64,000 nucleotides of DNA from assembly GCA_021413965.1 (NCBI GenBank), contig JAIOPI010000028.1, forward strand, positions 120,896-184,895, read 5' to 3'. The DNA comes from Lentisphaerota bacterium. GTDB taxonomy: Bacteria > Verrucomicrobiota > Kiritimatiellia > UBA8416 > JAIOPI01. The first letter of the stretch is position 1. Every line of letters starts with the position of its first letter. Position numbers and translations under genes: made by a program. Positions 49,021-57,591 of this stretch are shown piece by piece. The notes under the pieces were generated by a model. The model saw nothing but the letters and a program-made list of their open reading frames with translations. It did not search any database and was not told the DNA's origin.

Positions 49021-51759
49021 TCACGCCCCGACATTCCGCCCGGCTTGCGAAATCAGATCCTTCAGCATGGTGTTAAAGTCGCTCGCCTGGCACAGCGATT
49101 CCAGCGTCAGGTGCATGCGGTACCGCCAGTAATGGCGCGGGTTGCTCGGGACGTTGATGCGCTCCTCGGCGGCGTTGCGGCGGCGCCGCGCACCGTCCAT
49201 CGCCAGCAGGTCCTGCAGCGGAAAGACGGCCCACATGCTGGGCGAGTAAAGATGTTGCGCCACGATCTCCCGGCAGATCCACGGCTCGCCCGTCGTCGGC
49301 GCCGTGCCCCACCGCCCCAGGATCACGTTGAAGAAACGCTGGGTGCGCTCCCGATCCTCCTCCCACCATCCGCGCAGCGTCGACATGTCATGCGTCGACG
49401 GGCTGCAGACGGAGAGATACGGACAGTCCGCCGGGTGGCTGTACTCCCGCCTGGGATCCTTGGGCATGCGCTGGATGAACAGGCTCAGAATGCCGAGCGC
49501 CTGCATGACCCCGGGAACGCAATCGGGAACCATCCCCAGGTCTTCGCCGCAGATCAGCATGTGCGTGGCGTTGCACACGGCGGGCAGCCGGTTGAGTGCC
49601 TGTTCCCGCCAGAACGTCTCGTGTCGCTTATAGAAGTAATCGATGTAGAGCGCATTGAGCTTCCACTGCGTGTCCCCGTCCAATTCGGCGAAGGCGTACG
49701 TGCGCTGGAAGGAATGCCGCGGGTAAAAGACCTCGGCGTCTCGCGGGTCCTCGAGAAACACAACTTCGGCAATGAGCCGGAACAGGCCCCACTTCAGACT
49801 CTCGTTCAGTTCGCGGTTCTCAGGATGCAGGCGCGCGTCCTGGGCAAGGCGCTCCTCGACGTGCCGTTGCGTGGTGAAGCCGGGCTTCAGATGGAAGCAG
49901 CCGGGCTGGTACTCGTCCAGGAACTGTCGCGCCACCAGGTCGGCGTGGGGGCCGAAAATCGGGCCCAGCATGTGTCGCCGGATGTACGGGCGGCACAGCC
50001 GCTCGCGGTCGAACCACATCCCGCGCGAGGCCAGCTCGGCGCGCGAGATCGTGAAGGCGGGGCTGAAGTGCCCCATGATGCCCTGCACATGCTCAAGCGG
50101 AATCTCCCAGATGCGGAAGAAGCCCAGGATGTGATCGATCCGGAAGGCGTCGAAATACGTGGCCAGATGCGTCAGCCGACGGCGCCACCAGGCGAATCCA
50201 TCTTCCGCCATGACATCCCAGTTGTAGGTCGGGAATCCCCAGTTCTGCCCGTCGATGGCGAAGTCGTCCGGCGGGGCGCCGGCCTGGCTGTTCAAGTTGA
50301 AGCTGCGCCGGTCGACCCAGGTATCCACGCTGTGCCGGTAGACGCCGATCGGTATGTCCCCTTTCAGCGCCACCCCGTGCGCCCGCGCGTACGTGGCGGC
50401 ATCGAGCAGCTGGCGATGCAGGTGATACTGGATGAAGTAGTGCACGGCCACGTCGTCGTAATGAGGCGCCGACGGGGATGTGAACGCGGCCAATTCGGAT
50501 TCGCTCACGGTCCGGTGATCCGGCCACTCCGCGTAATTGCTCGTCCCGTAACGGTCCCTCAGGCAGGAGAATGCCGCATAGGGAACCAGCCAGGACCTGT
50601 TCTCCTCAAAAAAGCGCCGATAGGCGGCATCCCCAAGGAACCGGTCACGTCCCGCGTCGTAGGCCATCTTGTAGTAGCGCGACTTGGCCGCCATGACGGC
50701 CTCATAGTCGACCTCCGCGAGGGCGTTCAACGCCGCGCGGTGCGGCTCGATAAAGGCGCGCGTGACCTCGGCATCCAACACGTCCATGTCATCCAGGCGC
50801 ATGTAAATCGGGTGCAGCGCGAAGACCGAGACGGCGGCATAGGGGTAGGAGTCCACCCAGGTGTGCGTGGCCACCGTGTCATTGACCGGTAGCAGCTGGA
50901 TCATCTTGATGCCCGTGGCTCGGGCCCAGTCCACGAGCCCCTTGATGTCGGCGAATTCGCCTACGCCCAAACCACGGTCACTGCGCAGCGAGAACACGGG
51001 AATGGCGACTCCCGCACCCCGCCAGGCGGCGCCCTCCAGCCGGTACATGCCGTCATTGCGCAGGGCGAACACGCTGCCCTTGTGGACGGGATCCGGCCAG
51101 ATGGAACGGTTGTCACCCGCCTCCCAGTGCGTCACCCGCCTCGTCTGCGGATCAAAGTGGCCGTACTTGTAGTAAACGGGCGCATGGCGCGTCTTCAGCC
51201 GCACATCGATCGTCCACTCGGGGAACGCCTCGCCGGCCATGGGCAAGGCCGAGCCCTCATCCCAGGCACCCAGTGCCGGGTCGCTCCCCATCAGGCACAA
51301 CACGTGTCCCGCCGGCACTCGTGGGGCGGTCACTCGAAAGCGACAACGCAGCCCGCCCTTGCCGTCCTGCCCGCCGCCGCCTGGCACGGCCACTCGCTCG
51401 CCGCCCAGAATGGCGCGCGAAAAGGCGGCCGTGCAGAGGGCATTCTCGGGCGCGCTCTGGGCTCGCCAGATGTCGGACACGAGGACGTGCGAGACGCGGC
51501 CGACACGGGCCGGGGACTCGCGGTTGACGCCCCACTCCCACTCGACGCCGCCGCCGGCATGCAGGATGCAGTACTTGTAGGCGAATGCCGTGGCTGTCTT
51601 GCGGGTGACCGGAAGGCTCAGCACCCAGTTGCCCCCGGGCGTGTAAACCATCGGCGGCGCCCGGTGCACATTCCACTCACCCAGTTCTGGACTAGACCCC
51701 ACGAGTCGAACCTCGTCACCCCACTTCGTCTCGTAATGTATGGAAAAGCGAATGTGCAT
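49021..51759 (-). CDS. DPE2-like 4-alpha-glucanotransferase with two CBM20-type domains (GH77)
   Basis: This 912-residue protein has the layout of plant DPE2. Two N-terminal CBM20-like starch-binding domains (FSIHYETKWGDEVRLVGSSP with LGEW at about 3-110; FRVTAPRVPAGHVLCLMGSDP with LGAWDEG at about 130-230) precede a GH77 catalytic domain from about residue 260. Catalytic motifs are FRIDHILGFFRIWEIP (nucleophile Asp), LICGEDLGMVPD (Glu) and SPSTHDMSTLRGWW (Asp). The catalytic domain is longer than MalQ, consistent with the DPE2-type insertion. The plant enzyme transfers glucose from maltose to glucans; that role is inferred here. The start is ATG 51759, six bases after GGGG; an ATG at 51771 is the alternative. 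There is no signal peptide. Confidence 0.9.
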   Translation of the reverse strand: MHIRFSIHYETKWGDEVRLVGSSPELGEWNVHRAPPMVYTPGGNWVLSLPVTRKTATAFAYKYCILHAGGGVEWEWGVNRESPARVGRVSHVLVSDIWRAQSAPENALCTAAFSRAILGGERVAVPGGGGQDGKGGLRCRFRVTAPRVPAGHVLCLMGSDPALGAWDEGSALPMAGEAFPEWTIDVRLKTRHAPVYYKYGHFDPQTRRVTHWEAGDNRSIWPDPVHKGSVFALRNDGMYRLEGAAWRGAGVAIPVFSLRSDRGLGVGEFADIKGLVDWARATGIKMIQLLPVNDTVATHTWVDSYPYAAVSVFALHPIYMRLDDMDVLDAEVTRAFIEPHRAALNALAEVDYEAVMAAKSRYYKMAYDAGRDRFLGDAAYRRFFEENRSWLVPYAAFSCLRDRYGTSNYAEWPDHRTVSESELAAFTSPSAPHYDDVAVHYFIQYHLHRQLLDAATYARAHGVALKGDIPIGVYRHSVDTWVDRRSFNLNSQAGAPPDDFAIDGQNWGFPTYNWDVMAEDGFAWWRRRLTHLATYFDAFRIDHILGFFRIWEIPLEHVQGIMGHFSPAFTISRAELASRGMWFDRERLCRPYIRRHMLGPIFGPHADLVARQFLDEYQPGCFHLKPGFTTQRHVEERLAQDARLHPENRELNESLKWGLFRLIAEVVFLEDPRDAEVFYPRHSFQRTYAFAELDGDTQWKLNALYIDYFYKRHETFWREQALNRLPAVCNATHMLICGEDLGMVPDCVPGVMQALGILSLFIQRMPKDPRREYSHPADCPYLSVCSPSTHDMSTLRGWWEEDRERTQRFFNVILGRWGTAPTTGEPWICREIVAQHLYSPSMWAVFPLQDLLAMDGARRRRNAAEERINVPSNPRHYWRYRMHLTLESLCQASDFNTMLKDLISQAGRNVGA

Positions 51760-51860
51760 GTCGGGCCCCATGATGCGGGTGCGGCGGCCTCGGGTCAAGC
51801 CCTCTGCGTGCGAATGTGGAGCGAGGGCGGGCGGCGATCCCGGCTTCGGGAGCGGGCGGT

Positions 51861-52367
51861 TCACTGGTTGATGAAGTCTTCCGTCGCCGTCTTGTGTGCG
51901 CGCAGCAAATCGGACTCGGCCTTGCCGGCGTTGAACGATCCCATCAGCGCATTCGTGCCCATGAGGACGAGCATGGTGGTGATCAGCGCCGCGCCGAACG
52001 CGAGGCCCACCGGCACGTATCCGGCGCGCAGCAGCAGGCACTGGACCGGGATGCCGACCAGAAAAGTCACCGCGATGGGCAGTAGCATCAGGGTCCAGCT
52101 GACCCATGGAGCGTGCGGCACGTGGGGGAACACGAACGCGGCGACCGCCGCCGCGGTGCCAAGCAAGGTCAGCAGGCCAACGCCCAAGGCCATCAAAACC
52201 CCAAAACCGCTAAAATGCGAAATTCCGGCCACGCCCACCGAGAAGCGAAACGTCATCATCAGCGTGAAGAAGGCAATGAGCAGCATGATGGACTGTTCAT
52301 GCAGCATGTCCGGACACCCCAGGACCTCGTGGACGATATGCAACAATTCGCCTATCCAAATATTCAT
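51861..52367 (-). CDS. Small four-helix membrane protein of unknown function
   Basis: The predicted 168-residue protein has four strongly hydrophobic segments, approximately residues 27-50 (SIMLLIAFFTLMMTF), 55-80, 90-112 (WTLMLLPIAVTFLVG) and 118-142. It ends in a charged tail (KAESDLLRAHKTATEDFINQ). ATG 52367 (MNIWIGELLHIVHEVLG) is taken as the start because the frame upstream is arginine-rich and unlike a membrane protein. It is the first gene on the minus strand before the DPE2-like and malQ genes, with a 101-bp gap. I do not recognise the family. Confidence 0.65.
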   Translation of the reverse strand: MNIWIGELLHIVHEVLGCPDMLHEQSIMLLIAFFTLMMTFRFSVGVAGISHFSGFGVLMALGVGLLTLLGTAAAVAAFVFPHVPHAPWVSWTLMLLPIAVTFLVGIPVQCLLLRAGYVPVGLAFGAALITTMLVLMGTNALMGSFNAGKAESDLLRAHKTATEDFINQ

Positions 52368-52692
52368 GGTGCGCGATTCTGTCCGTCCGCCGGTTTGGTG
52401 AGCATGTCGCCGATGCTGCGCCGTCCCTCGGCACCCCGATGTCGCCCGCCGCAGGCGGCTCACCTGTAGCAGGCGCCATGCCATGATCGATGTCCAAGCG
52501 GGACGGATCAGGCCGCAGAATCGGCTTTGATCGACAGGCCGCCAGTGGTACTCTTCGCGCCTTGTGCTGAGGGGCATGGCGCCCTGCAGTCCCACCGCGG
52601 CCGCGGAACGCGAGCAGCGTCGTGATGCTTCCGGATCGCGCCCGCGCCGGGTGGTTGGCATGAGCACCTTCATATAGGAGTCAGACGTCATC
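52368..52692. other. 325-bp divergent intergenic region, no element recognised
   Basis: This lies between the membrane-protein gene (minus) and the kinase gene (plus). It is GC-rich, with small palindromes such as CCGCGGCCGCGG (about 52606) that are expected at this composition. No consensus promoter, terminator or RNA gene was convincing. AGGAG at about 52676 may be the ribosome-binding site for the kinase, although 13 bases is long. Confidence 0.5.
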
Positions 52693-53817
52693 ATGGAGCG
52701 AGCGCCTGTATCCCCCGAGGCCATGCGGTTGATCGCGGCACGGTTCACCATTCCCGGCACCCTGGTGGATGCCCAGCCCTACGGCACCGGGCACATCAAC
52801 GACACGTACGCCGTGACCATGGAAGCCGGCAGCCGGCGCACGCGCTACATCTTCCAGCGCATCAATACGCGGATCTTCACGAACGTCGACGCCTTGATGA
52901 CGAACATCTCGCGGGTGACGGCACATGTCCGCAGCAAGCTTTCGGCCATTCCCGGGGCGGACCTGGAGCGCGGCACCCTCACGGTGATTCCCACCCGCGA
53001 CGGTGCCCCGTATCACCTGACGCCGACCGGCGAGAACTGGCGCTGTTACCTGTTCATCGAGGGGGCCCGCACCTATGACGTGCTGACCAAGCCGCGCCAG
53101 GCATATGAAGCCGCGCGCGCCTTTGGCATGTTCCAGCGCATGCTCGCCGACCTCCCGGCGCCGCCACTGCACGACATCATCCCCTTCTTTCACCATACCC
53201 CGCGCCGCTTCCAGAAGCTGGAAGAAGCCCTCGCCGCCGATGTGCGCAAGCGCGCCGGCACCTGCGGCGTCGAGATGGCGTTCTGCCGCGAACGCGAACC
53301 GCTGACCCACACCGTCGTGCGCGACCTCGAGAGCGGGGCCATCCCCTGGCGCGTCACCCACAACGACACGAAGATCAACAACGTCATGCTCGACGACCAG
53401 ACGGGCGCCGGCATCGCGGTGATCGACCTGGACTCGGTCATGCCCGGGTCCATTCTCTACGATTTCGGGGACGAAATGCGCACGTCGATCGGCCACTTCG
53501 CCGAAAACGAGCGGGACCTCTCGAAGGTGTTTGTCGACCTCGAGTATTTCGACCAGCTGGTGGGCGGGTATCTATCGGCCACTCGCGATACACTCACCAA
53601 GCGCGAGATTGAGCTGCTCTGCTTCTCTGGTATTCTCATCACGTTCACCATCGGCATCCGCTTCCTGACGGACTACCTGCAGGGCGATGTGTATTTCCGC
53701 ACGCACCGCGAGGGGGAGAATCTCGACCGCGCGCGCACCCAATTCGCGCTGGTTCGGAGCATCGAGGATAACCGCGATACGATGGAAGCGATGGTGCAGA
53801 AGCACCTGCGCGGATAA
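52693..53817 (+). CDS. NahK-like sugar 1-kinase (aminoglycoside phosphotransferase fold)
   Basis: The 374-residue protein has the phosphotransferase (APH) kinase fold. It resembles N-acetylhexosamine 1-kinase, which phosphorylates GlcNAc/GalNAc at C1. Key motifs are PYGTGHINDTYAV (nucleotide loop), the catalytic loop WRVTHNDTKINNVMLD with its Asp-Asn pair, and the Mg2+-binding VIDLDSVMPG. It has no signal peptide. A GalE-like epimerase follows 12 bp later, which suits a route in which the sugar 1-phosphate feeds a UDP-sugar pool. The substrate (hexosamine, galactose or another hexose) is not fixed by the sequence. The start has only a distant AGGAG. Confidence 0.82.
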   Translation: MERAPVSPEAMRLIAARFTIPGTLVDAQPYGTGHINDTYAVTMEAGSRRTRYIFQRINTRIFTNVDALMTNISRVTAHVRSKLSAIPGADLERGTLTVIPTRDGAPYHLTPTGENWRCYLFIEGARTYDVLTKPRQAYEAARAFGMFQRMLADLPAPPLHDIIPFFHHTPRRFQKLEEALAADVRKRAGTCGVEMAFCREREPLTHTVVRDLESGAIPWRVTHNDTKINNVMLDDQTGAGIAVIDLDSVMPGSILYDFGDEMRTSIGHFAENERDLSKVFVDLEYFDQLVGGYLSATRDTLTKREIELLCFSGILITFTIGIRFLTDYLQGDVYFRTHREGENLDRARTQFALVRSIEDNRDTMEAMVQKHLRG

Positions 53818-53829
53818 GGACGAGAAGCC

Positions 53830-54750
53830 ATGTATTTGATCACAGGCGGCTGCGGGTTCATTGGATCACACATCGCCGAAGCGCTGGTGGCGCGCGGCGA
53901 CAAGGTGCGCATCTTCGACAACCTCTCCTCGGGCTATGAACGCAATCTGGACGGCATTCGCCAGCGCGTGGAGTTCGTCCGCGGCGATGTGCGCGACACC
54001 AGCGCACTGCAGCAGGCCATGCAAGGCGTGCGCCATGTCTTTCACGAAGCCGCCCTGGTCTCTGTGTTCGATTCCGTCGAGCGCCCCATCGATAATCACG
54101 AGATTAACCTGACGGGCACCTTGAACGTGCTCATGGCCGCGCGTCAGGCGGGCGTCAGGCGCCTGGTGGTGGCCAGCTCGGCGGCCATATACGGCAACAC
54201 GCCGGAACTGCCAAAGCGTGAGGACATGCGCCCTTCGCCGGAATCCCCCTACGGCCTGGCGAAACTGGCCAAGGAACATTACTTCGCCGTTTTCGCGGCC
54301 CTGTACGGTCTGGAAACCGTTTGCCTGCGCTACTTCAACGTCTATGGCCCACGCCAGGATCCCAAATCCATGTACTCGGGCGTCATCTCGAAGTTCTGCG
54401 ACGTGCTGGCCGCCGGGCAGCATCCCACCGTCTTTGGCGATGGCGGACAAACGCGGGACTTCATCTTCGTCAAGGATATCGTGGCGGCCAACCTGCTGGC
54501 CATGGATTCGCCCCGCGTCGGACATGGCGAAGTCTTCAATGTCGCCACCGGTCGCCAGACATCGCTTCTGGACCTCCTGAAGGTGCTGGGTGAACTCACC
54601 GGTCGCCAGTTTGAAACGGCCTTCAAACCGGCACGGGCCGGCGACATCCGGCACTCCCTGGCGGATGTTTCAAAGGCTCGCCGCGAGCTCGGTTTTGAGG
54701 CAAAGTACGACATCAAGGACGGCCTGCGACTGCTGCTGGCCGCCTCGTGA
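53830..54750 (+). CDS. NAD-dependent epimerase, GalE/UDP-sugar 4-epimerase-like
   Basis: This is a 306-residue extended short-chain dehydrogenase. The NAD-binding loop is ITGGCGFIGSHIAEAL. The catalytic YxxxK is SPYGLAKLAKEH, preceded by the Ser of VASSAAIYGNT. The nucleotide-sugar-binding FNVYGPRQDP and RDFIFVKDIVAANLLA are as in the WbpP/GalE-like group. A UDP-glucose or UDP-GlcNAc 4-epimerase is most likely, but UDP-glucuronate-type relatives are not excluded. It follows the kinase by 12 bp with AAGGA as ribosome-binding site, so it is very likely the same operon. Confidence 0.85.
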   Translation: MYLITGGCGFIGSHIAEALVARGDKVRIFDNLSSGYERNLDGIRQRVEFVRGDVRDTSALQQAMQGVRHVFHEAALVSVFDSVERPIDNHEINLTGTLNVLMAARQAGVRRLVVASSAAIYGNTPELPKREDMRPSPESPYGLAKLAKEHYFAVFAALYGLETVCLRYFNVYGPRQDPKSMYSGVISKFCDVLAAGQHPTVFGDGGQTRDFIFVKDIVAANLLAMDSPRVGHGEVFNVATGRQTSLLDLLKVLGELTGRQFETAFKPARAGDIRHSLADVSKARRELGFEAKYDIKDGLRLLLAAS

Positions 54751-54821
54751 TGGGTTTCAGGCCTGCGGGGGTTTGCCTGCGTGGCCGAATGTCCGGTCCG
54801 AATACAACACAGGAGAAGCCG

Positions 54822-55589
54822 ATGAAAAAGAGCCGTCTGATCCTCATGACCGCCGCCGGGCTGGCGCTGTCCGTCTGGTTGGCGCCATCCGCCATGGCCG
54901 GGGAGACCATCACGCTGACCGAGGAAGGTGGCGCCACCGCCGGCACGGACACGGTAGCCCCCACCGAAGACTCGTCAGTCAACGACACGTTCTGCCGCAG
55001 CGTCGGTGAATTTCGCGGCCGTTTTGCTGAGAAACTTTATGTGCAGCGCGACTTCCCGTCGAACGAGACTTGCGTTGCCGCGATCATCTTTCAGGATCTG
55101 AAAGAGCGCATCGGCGAGGGACGCAAAATCGTGAAGGCCAAGTTGGTTCTGGAGTGCTCCAACTCCAGTGGACCGAAGCCAATCGAGGCGGTGGCCTACC
55201 CGTTCATCCAGGACTGGGACTACAACCGCATGGACTGGCGCATGCGCAAGCATGATGGCAAAGAGCGGCTGTGGAATACCTCGCCCGAGCACCTGAATCT
55301 GACGCCTGCCCCGACGACGGCGGACGACGTCAACGTCTACGATTTTGCCGAGCGACATGGGGACACCGCCATCCTGGCCTACGGCATGCGCCCTGGCACA
55401 GATATCACCACGATTGCCGAGAGCATGGACGCGGAATTTGACGTCACCAAGGTGGTTAAGCTTTGGTACGACGGCACGATTCCCAATTACGGCTGGGCGG
55501 TGGTGGCGCTGCACCCCGGCACCTACATGCGCTTCATCGCCACAAATGGCGAAGGCAACGGGCCGCGCCTCGTGGTTGAAGTAGAGTAA
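54822..55589 (+). CDS. Secreted DNRLRE-like beta-sandwich protein
   Basis: This 255-residue protein has a clear signal peptide (MKKSRLILMTAAGLALSVWL, then APSAMA-G). The rest looks like a DNRLRE-type module: a toxin-like or carbohydrate-linked beta-sandwich seen in many exported proteins. Supporting features are paired strands around AKLVLECSNSS, the conserved YPFIQDWDYNRMDWRMR and FDVTKVVKLWYDG, and a terminal GWAVVALHPG. ATG 54822 with AGGAG 6-7 bases upstream is the start. Its stop is followed closely by a strong terminator. The function is unknown. Confidence 0.75.
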   Translation: MKKSRLILMTAAGLALSVWLAPSAMAGETITLTEEGGATAGTDTVAPTEDSSVNDTFCRSVGEFRGRFAEKLYVQRDFPSNETCVAAIIFQDLKERIGEGRKIVKAKLVLECSNSSGPKPIEAVAYPFIQDWDYNRMDWRMRKHDGKERLWNTSPEHLNLTPAPTTADDVNVYDFAERHGDTAILAYGMRPGTDITTIAESMDAEFDVTKVVKLWYDGTIPNYGWAVVALHPGTYMRFIATNGEGNGPRLVVEVE

Positions 55590-55628
55590 GGTCGGTCGCG
55601 TGCCGCTTGGCGGGAGCGACCATGGAAC

Positions 55629-55664
55629 GCACGGATACGCACGCCGGTATCCGTGCTTTTTTTT
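55629..55664 (+). terminator. Rho-independent terminator after the DNRLRE-like gene
   Basis: GCACGGATAC pairs perfectly with GTATCCGTGC across an 8-base loop, followed immediately by eight T. There is no T-run on the minus strand, so it does not serve the convergent trpC. Confidence 0.92.
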
Positions 55665-55693
55665 GATGTCGGCCGTCCGTTGTCATGGCGCCT

Positions 55694-56473
55694 TCAAACG
55701 CCCTGCAACTCGCGTAACTTGGCGCCGGCACTGCCGCTGGCCAGCAGGGATTCCCCGATCAGGAACCCGCGGTATCCACGCGCGGCCAGATCAACCACTT
55801 CGGCCCGCCCCGAGATCCCGCTTTCTGCGATCGACAACCGCTCCGGCGGGATGCGCGCGGCCAGGTGACGCGCCACATCCAAATCCGTCTTCAGGGTCTT
55901 CAAATTCCGGCTGTTGACCCCCACAATCGCCTGGTCAAGCTCAAGCGCCCGGTCCACCTCGTCTGCCGTATGCGCCTCCACGAGGACGTCCAAGCCCAGG
56001 TCAATGGCCGTCTCGTAGAGGTGTCGAAGCCGAGTGCCGTCGAGTGCCGCCACGATGAGCAGCACCACATCCGCGCCCCATGCGGCGGCCTCCAGGATCT
56101 GGTAGGCATCGCCGGTGAAATCCTTGCGCAGGATCGGCAGGTCCACCGCCGCGCGAACGGCCCGGAGGTGTTCGTCGCTCCCGAGAAAGTGCCGCGGTTC
56201 GGTCAGGATGGACAGTCCCCCGGCGCCGTTGTCATGATACTCGCGCGCAAGGGCAACGGGCTGATAATCGGGACGCAGCACGCCGGCAGACGGGCTGGCC
56301 TTCTTCATCTCGGCGATAATGGTCGTCGAGCCGGCGTTTGCAAGCCGGGCGCGCAGACTGTGGTGGATCCGCGCGTTGGCCGCACGGCGGAGGCCATCCG
56401 GCGGCACGCGCCGGCTCGCCTCCGCCACATCCGCCAGGCGCTCGGCCATGATCTGATCCAGAACGTTCTTCAT
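55694..56473 (-). CDS. trpC: Indole-3-glycerol-phosphate synthase
   Basis: This enzyme closes the indole ring in tryptophan synthesis, making indole-3-glycerol phosphate from CdRP. The 259-residue TIM-barrel protein has the substrate-site motifs IIAEMKKASPSAGVLR, LRKDFTGDAYQI, VEAHTADEVDRAL, VGVNSRNLKTLKTD and IAESGISGRAEV. ATG 56473 (MKNVLDQIMAERL) is chosen by similarity; the upstream frame is not IGPS-like. It is 107 bp after trpD and last of the four trp genes here. No PRA isomerase (trpF) fusion is present. No typical terminator was seen on this strand. Confidence 0.95.
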   Translation of the reverse strand: MKNVLDQIMAERLADVAEASRRVPPDGLRRAANARIHHSLRARLANAGSTTIIAEMKKASPSAGVLRPDYQPVALAREYHDNGAGGLSILTEPRHFLGSDEHLRAVRAAVDLPILRKDFTGDAYQILEAAAWGADVVLLIVAALDGTRLRHLYETAIDLGLDVLVEAHTADEVDRALELDQAIVGVNSRNLKTLKTDLDVARHLAARIPPERLSIAESGISGRAEVVDLAARGYRGFLIGESLLASGSAGAKLRELQGV

Positions 56474-56580
56474 CTGAGGTTCACGCGCTGCACCCATGTT
56501 CCGTGGGTAGGAATGATCAACCACTTGGCGCCGGGCGACATGCCCCGATCGCCGCCCACTGCCGTGGCGGCCGGCGTCGC

Positions 56581-57591
56581 TCACTTGGCCTGTGACACGC
56601 GCACCAGATCGGCCAGGGCTTTACGCGCGCGGCCGCTGTCAATCGACTCCATCGCCAGGCGCCAGCCATCGGCCAGGGTCCCCGCCTTTTCACCCGCCAC
56701 AATGGCCGCCGCCGCATTGAGCCCCACGATGTGGCGCGGCGCTCCCGTCTTGCCGTCCAGCACCTCGCGGATGATGCCGGCATTCACCGCCGGTGCGCCA
56801 CCCGCCAGATCCTCCGCACGCGCGTAGTCGCCGATGAATTCCAGCGGATCGAAGTCGTACGTTCTGACGCGTCCATCGGCCAGCTCGCTGATGCGCGTGG
56901 CCGCCGTGATCGTGATTTCATCCATGCCGTCATGGCCATGGACCACGAAGGCCCGCCGGCTGCCCAGCAGACGCAGCACATGCGCAAAAGGCTCCGTCAG
57001 CTCAGCGGCAAATACGCCGATGATCTGTCCCTTTGCCCCGGCCGGGTTACTCAGCGGTCCCAGCATGTTGAAAATGGTGCGAATGCCGAGTTCCTTGCGC
57101 GGCCCCATGGCATGCTTCATGGCGGGATGCAGTTTCGGCGCGAAGAGGAAGCCCATTCCCGCCTCGCGCACGCACTCCTCAACGGTCTCGGGCTGGGCGT
57201 CAATGTTCACCCCAAGTTCGGCCAGCACGTCGGCCGACCCGCACTGGCTGGTGATGGCACGGTTGCCATGCTTGGCCACGGGGACGCCCGCGCCCGCTGC
57301 CACAAACGCCGCCGCCGTGGAGATGTTGAACGTGCCGGATCCGTCGCCGCCGGTGCCACAGGTGTCCACGACCCGTCGCCCGCCGGTATCAATGAAGATC
57401 GCGTGACGACGAAGCGATGAGGCGCCGCCTGCCAGTTCCGCGATGCTCTCGCCCTTCTGGCGGAGCATGGCGATGAAGGCGCCGATCTGGGCCGGTGTGG
57501 CCTCGCCCGCCATGATACGGTCGAAGGCGCGCGAGGTCTCGTCCTGTGTCAGGTCCTGGCGCTTGACCAGCGTCTCGAGAAACTCTTTCAC
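56581..57591 (-). CDS. trpD: Anthranilate phosphoribosyltransferase
   Basis: This enzyme joins anthranilate to PRPP in tryptophan synthesis. The 336-residue protein has the family signature DTCGTGGDGSGTFNIST, then PVAKHGNRAITSQCGSADVL, GFLFAPKLHPAMKHAMGPRKELG and the C-terminal LNAAAAIVAGEKAGTL. The ATG overlaps the trpG stop (ATGA), so the two are translationally coupled. There is no fusion to the glutaminase, unlike the enterobacterial trpD. Confidence 0.96.
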   Translation of the reverse strand: MKEFLETLVKRQDLTQDETSRAFDRIMAGEATPAQIGAFIAMLRQKGESIAELAGGASSLRRHAIFIDTGGRRVVDTCGTGGDGSGTFNISTAAAFVAAGAGVPVAKHGNRAITSQCGSADVLAELGVNIDAQPETVEECVREAGMGFLFAPKLHPAMKHAMGPRKELGIRTIFNMLGPLSNPAGAKGQIIGVFAAELTEPFAHVLRLLGSRRAFVVHGHDGMDEITITAATRISELADGRVRTYDFDPLEFIGDYARAEDLAGGAPAVNAGIIREVLDGKTGAPRHIVGLNAAAAIVAGEKAGTLADGWRLAMESIDSGRARKALADLVRVSQAK

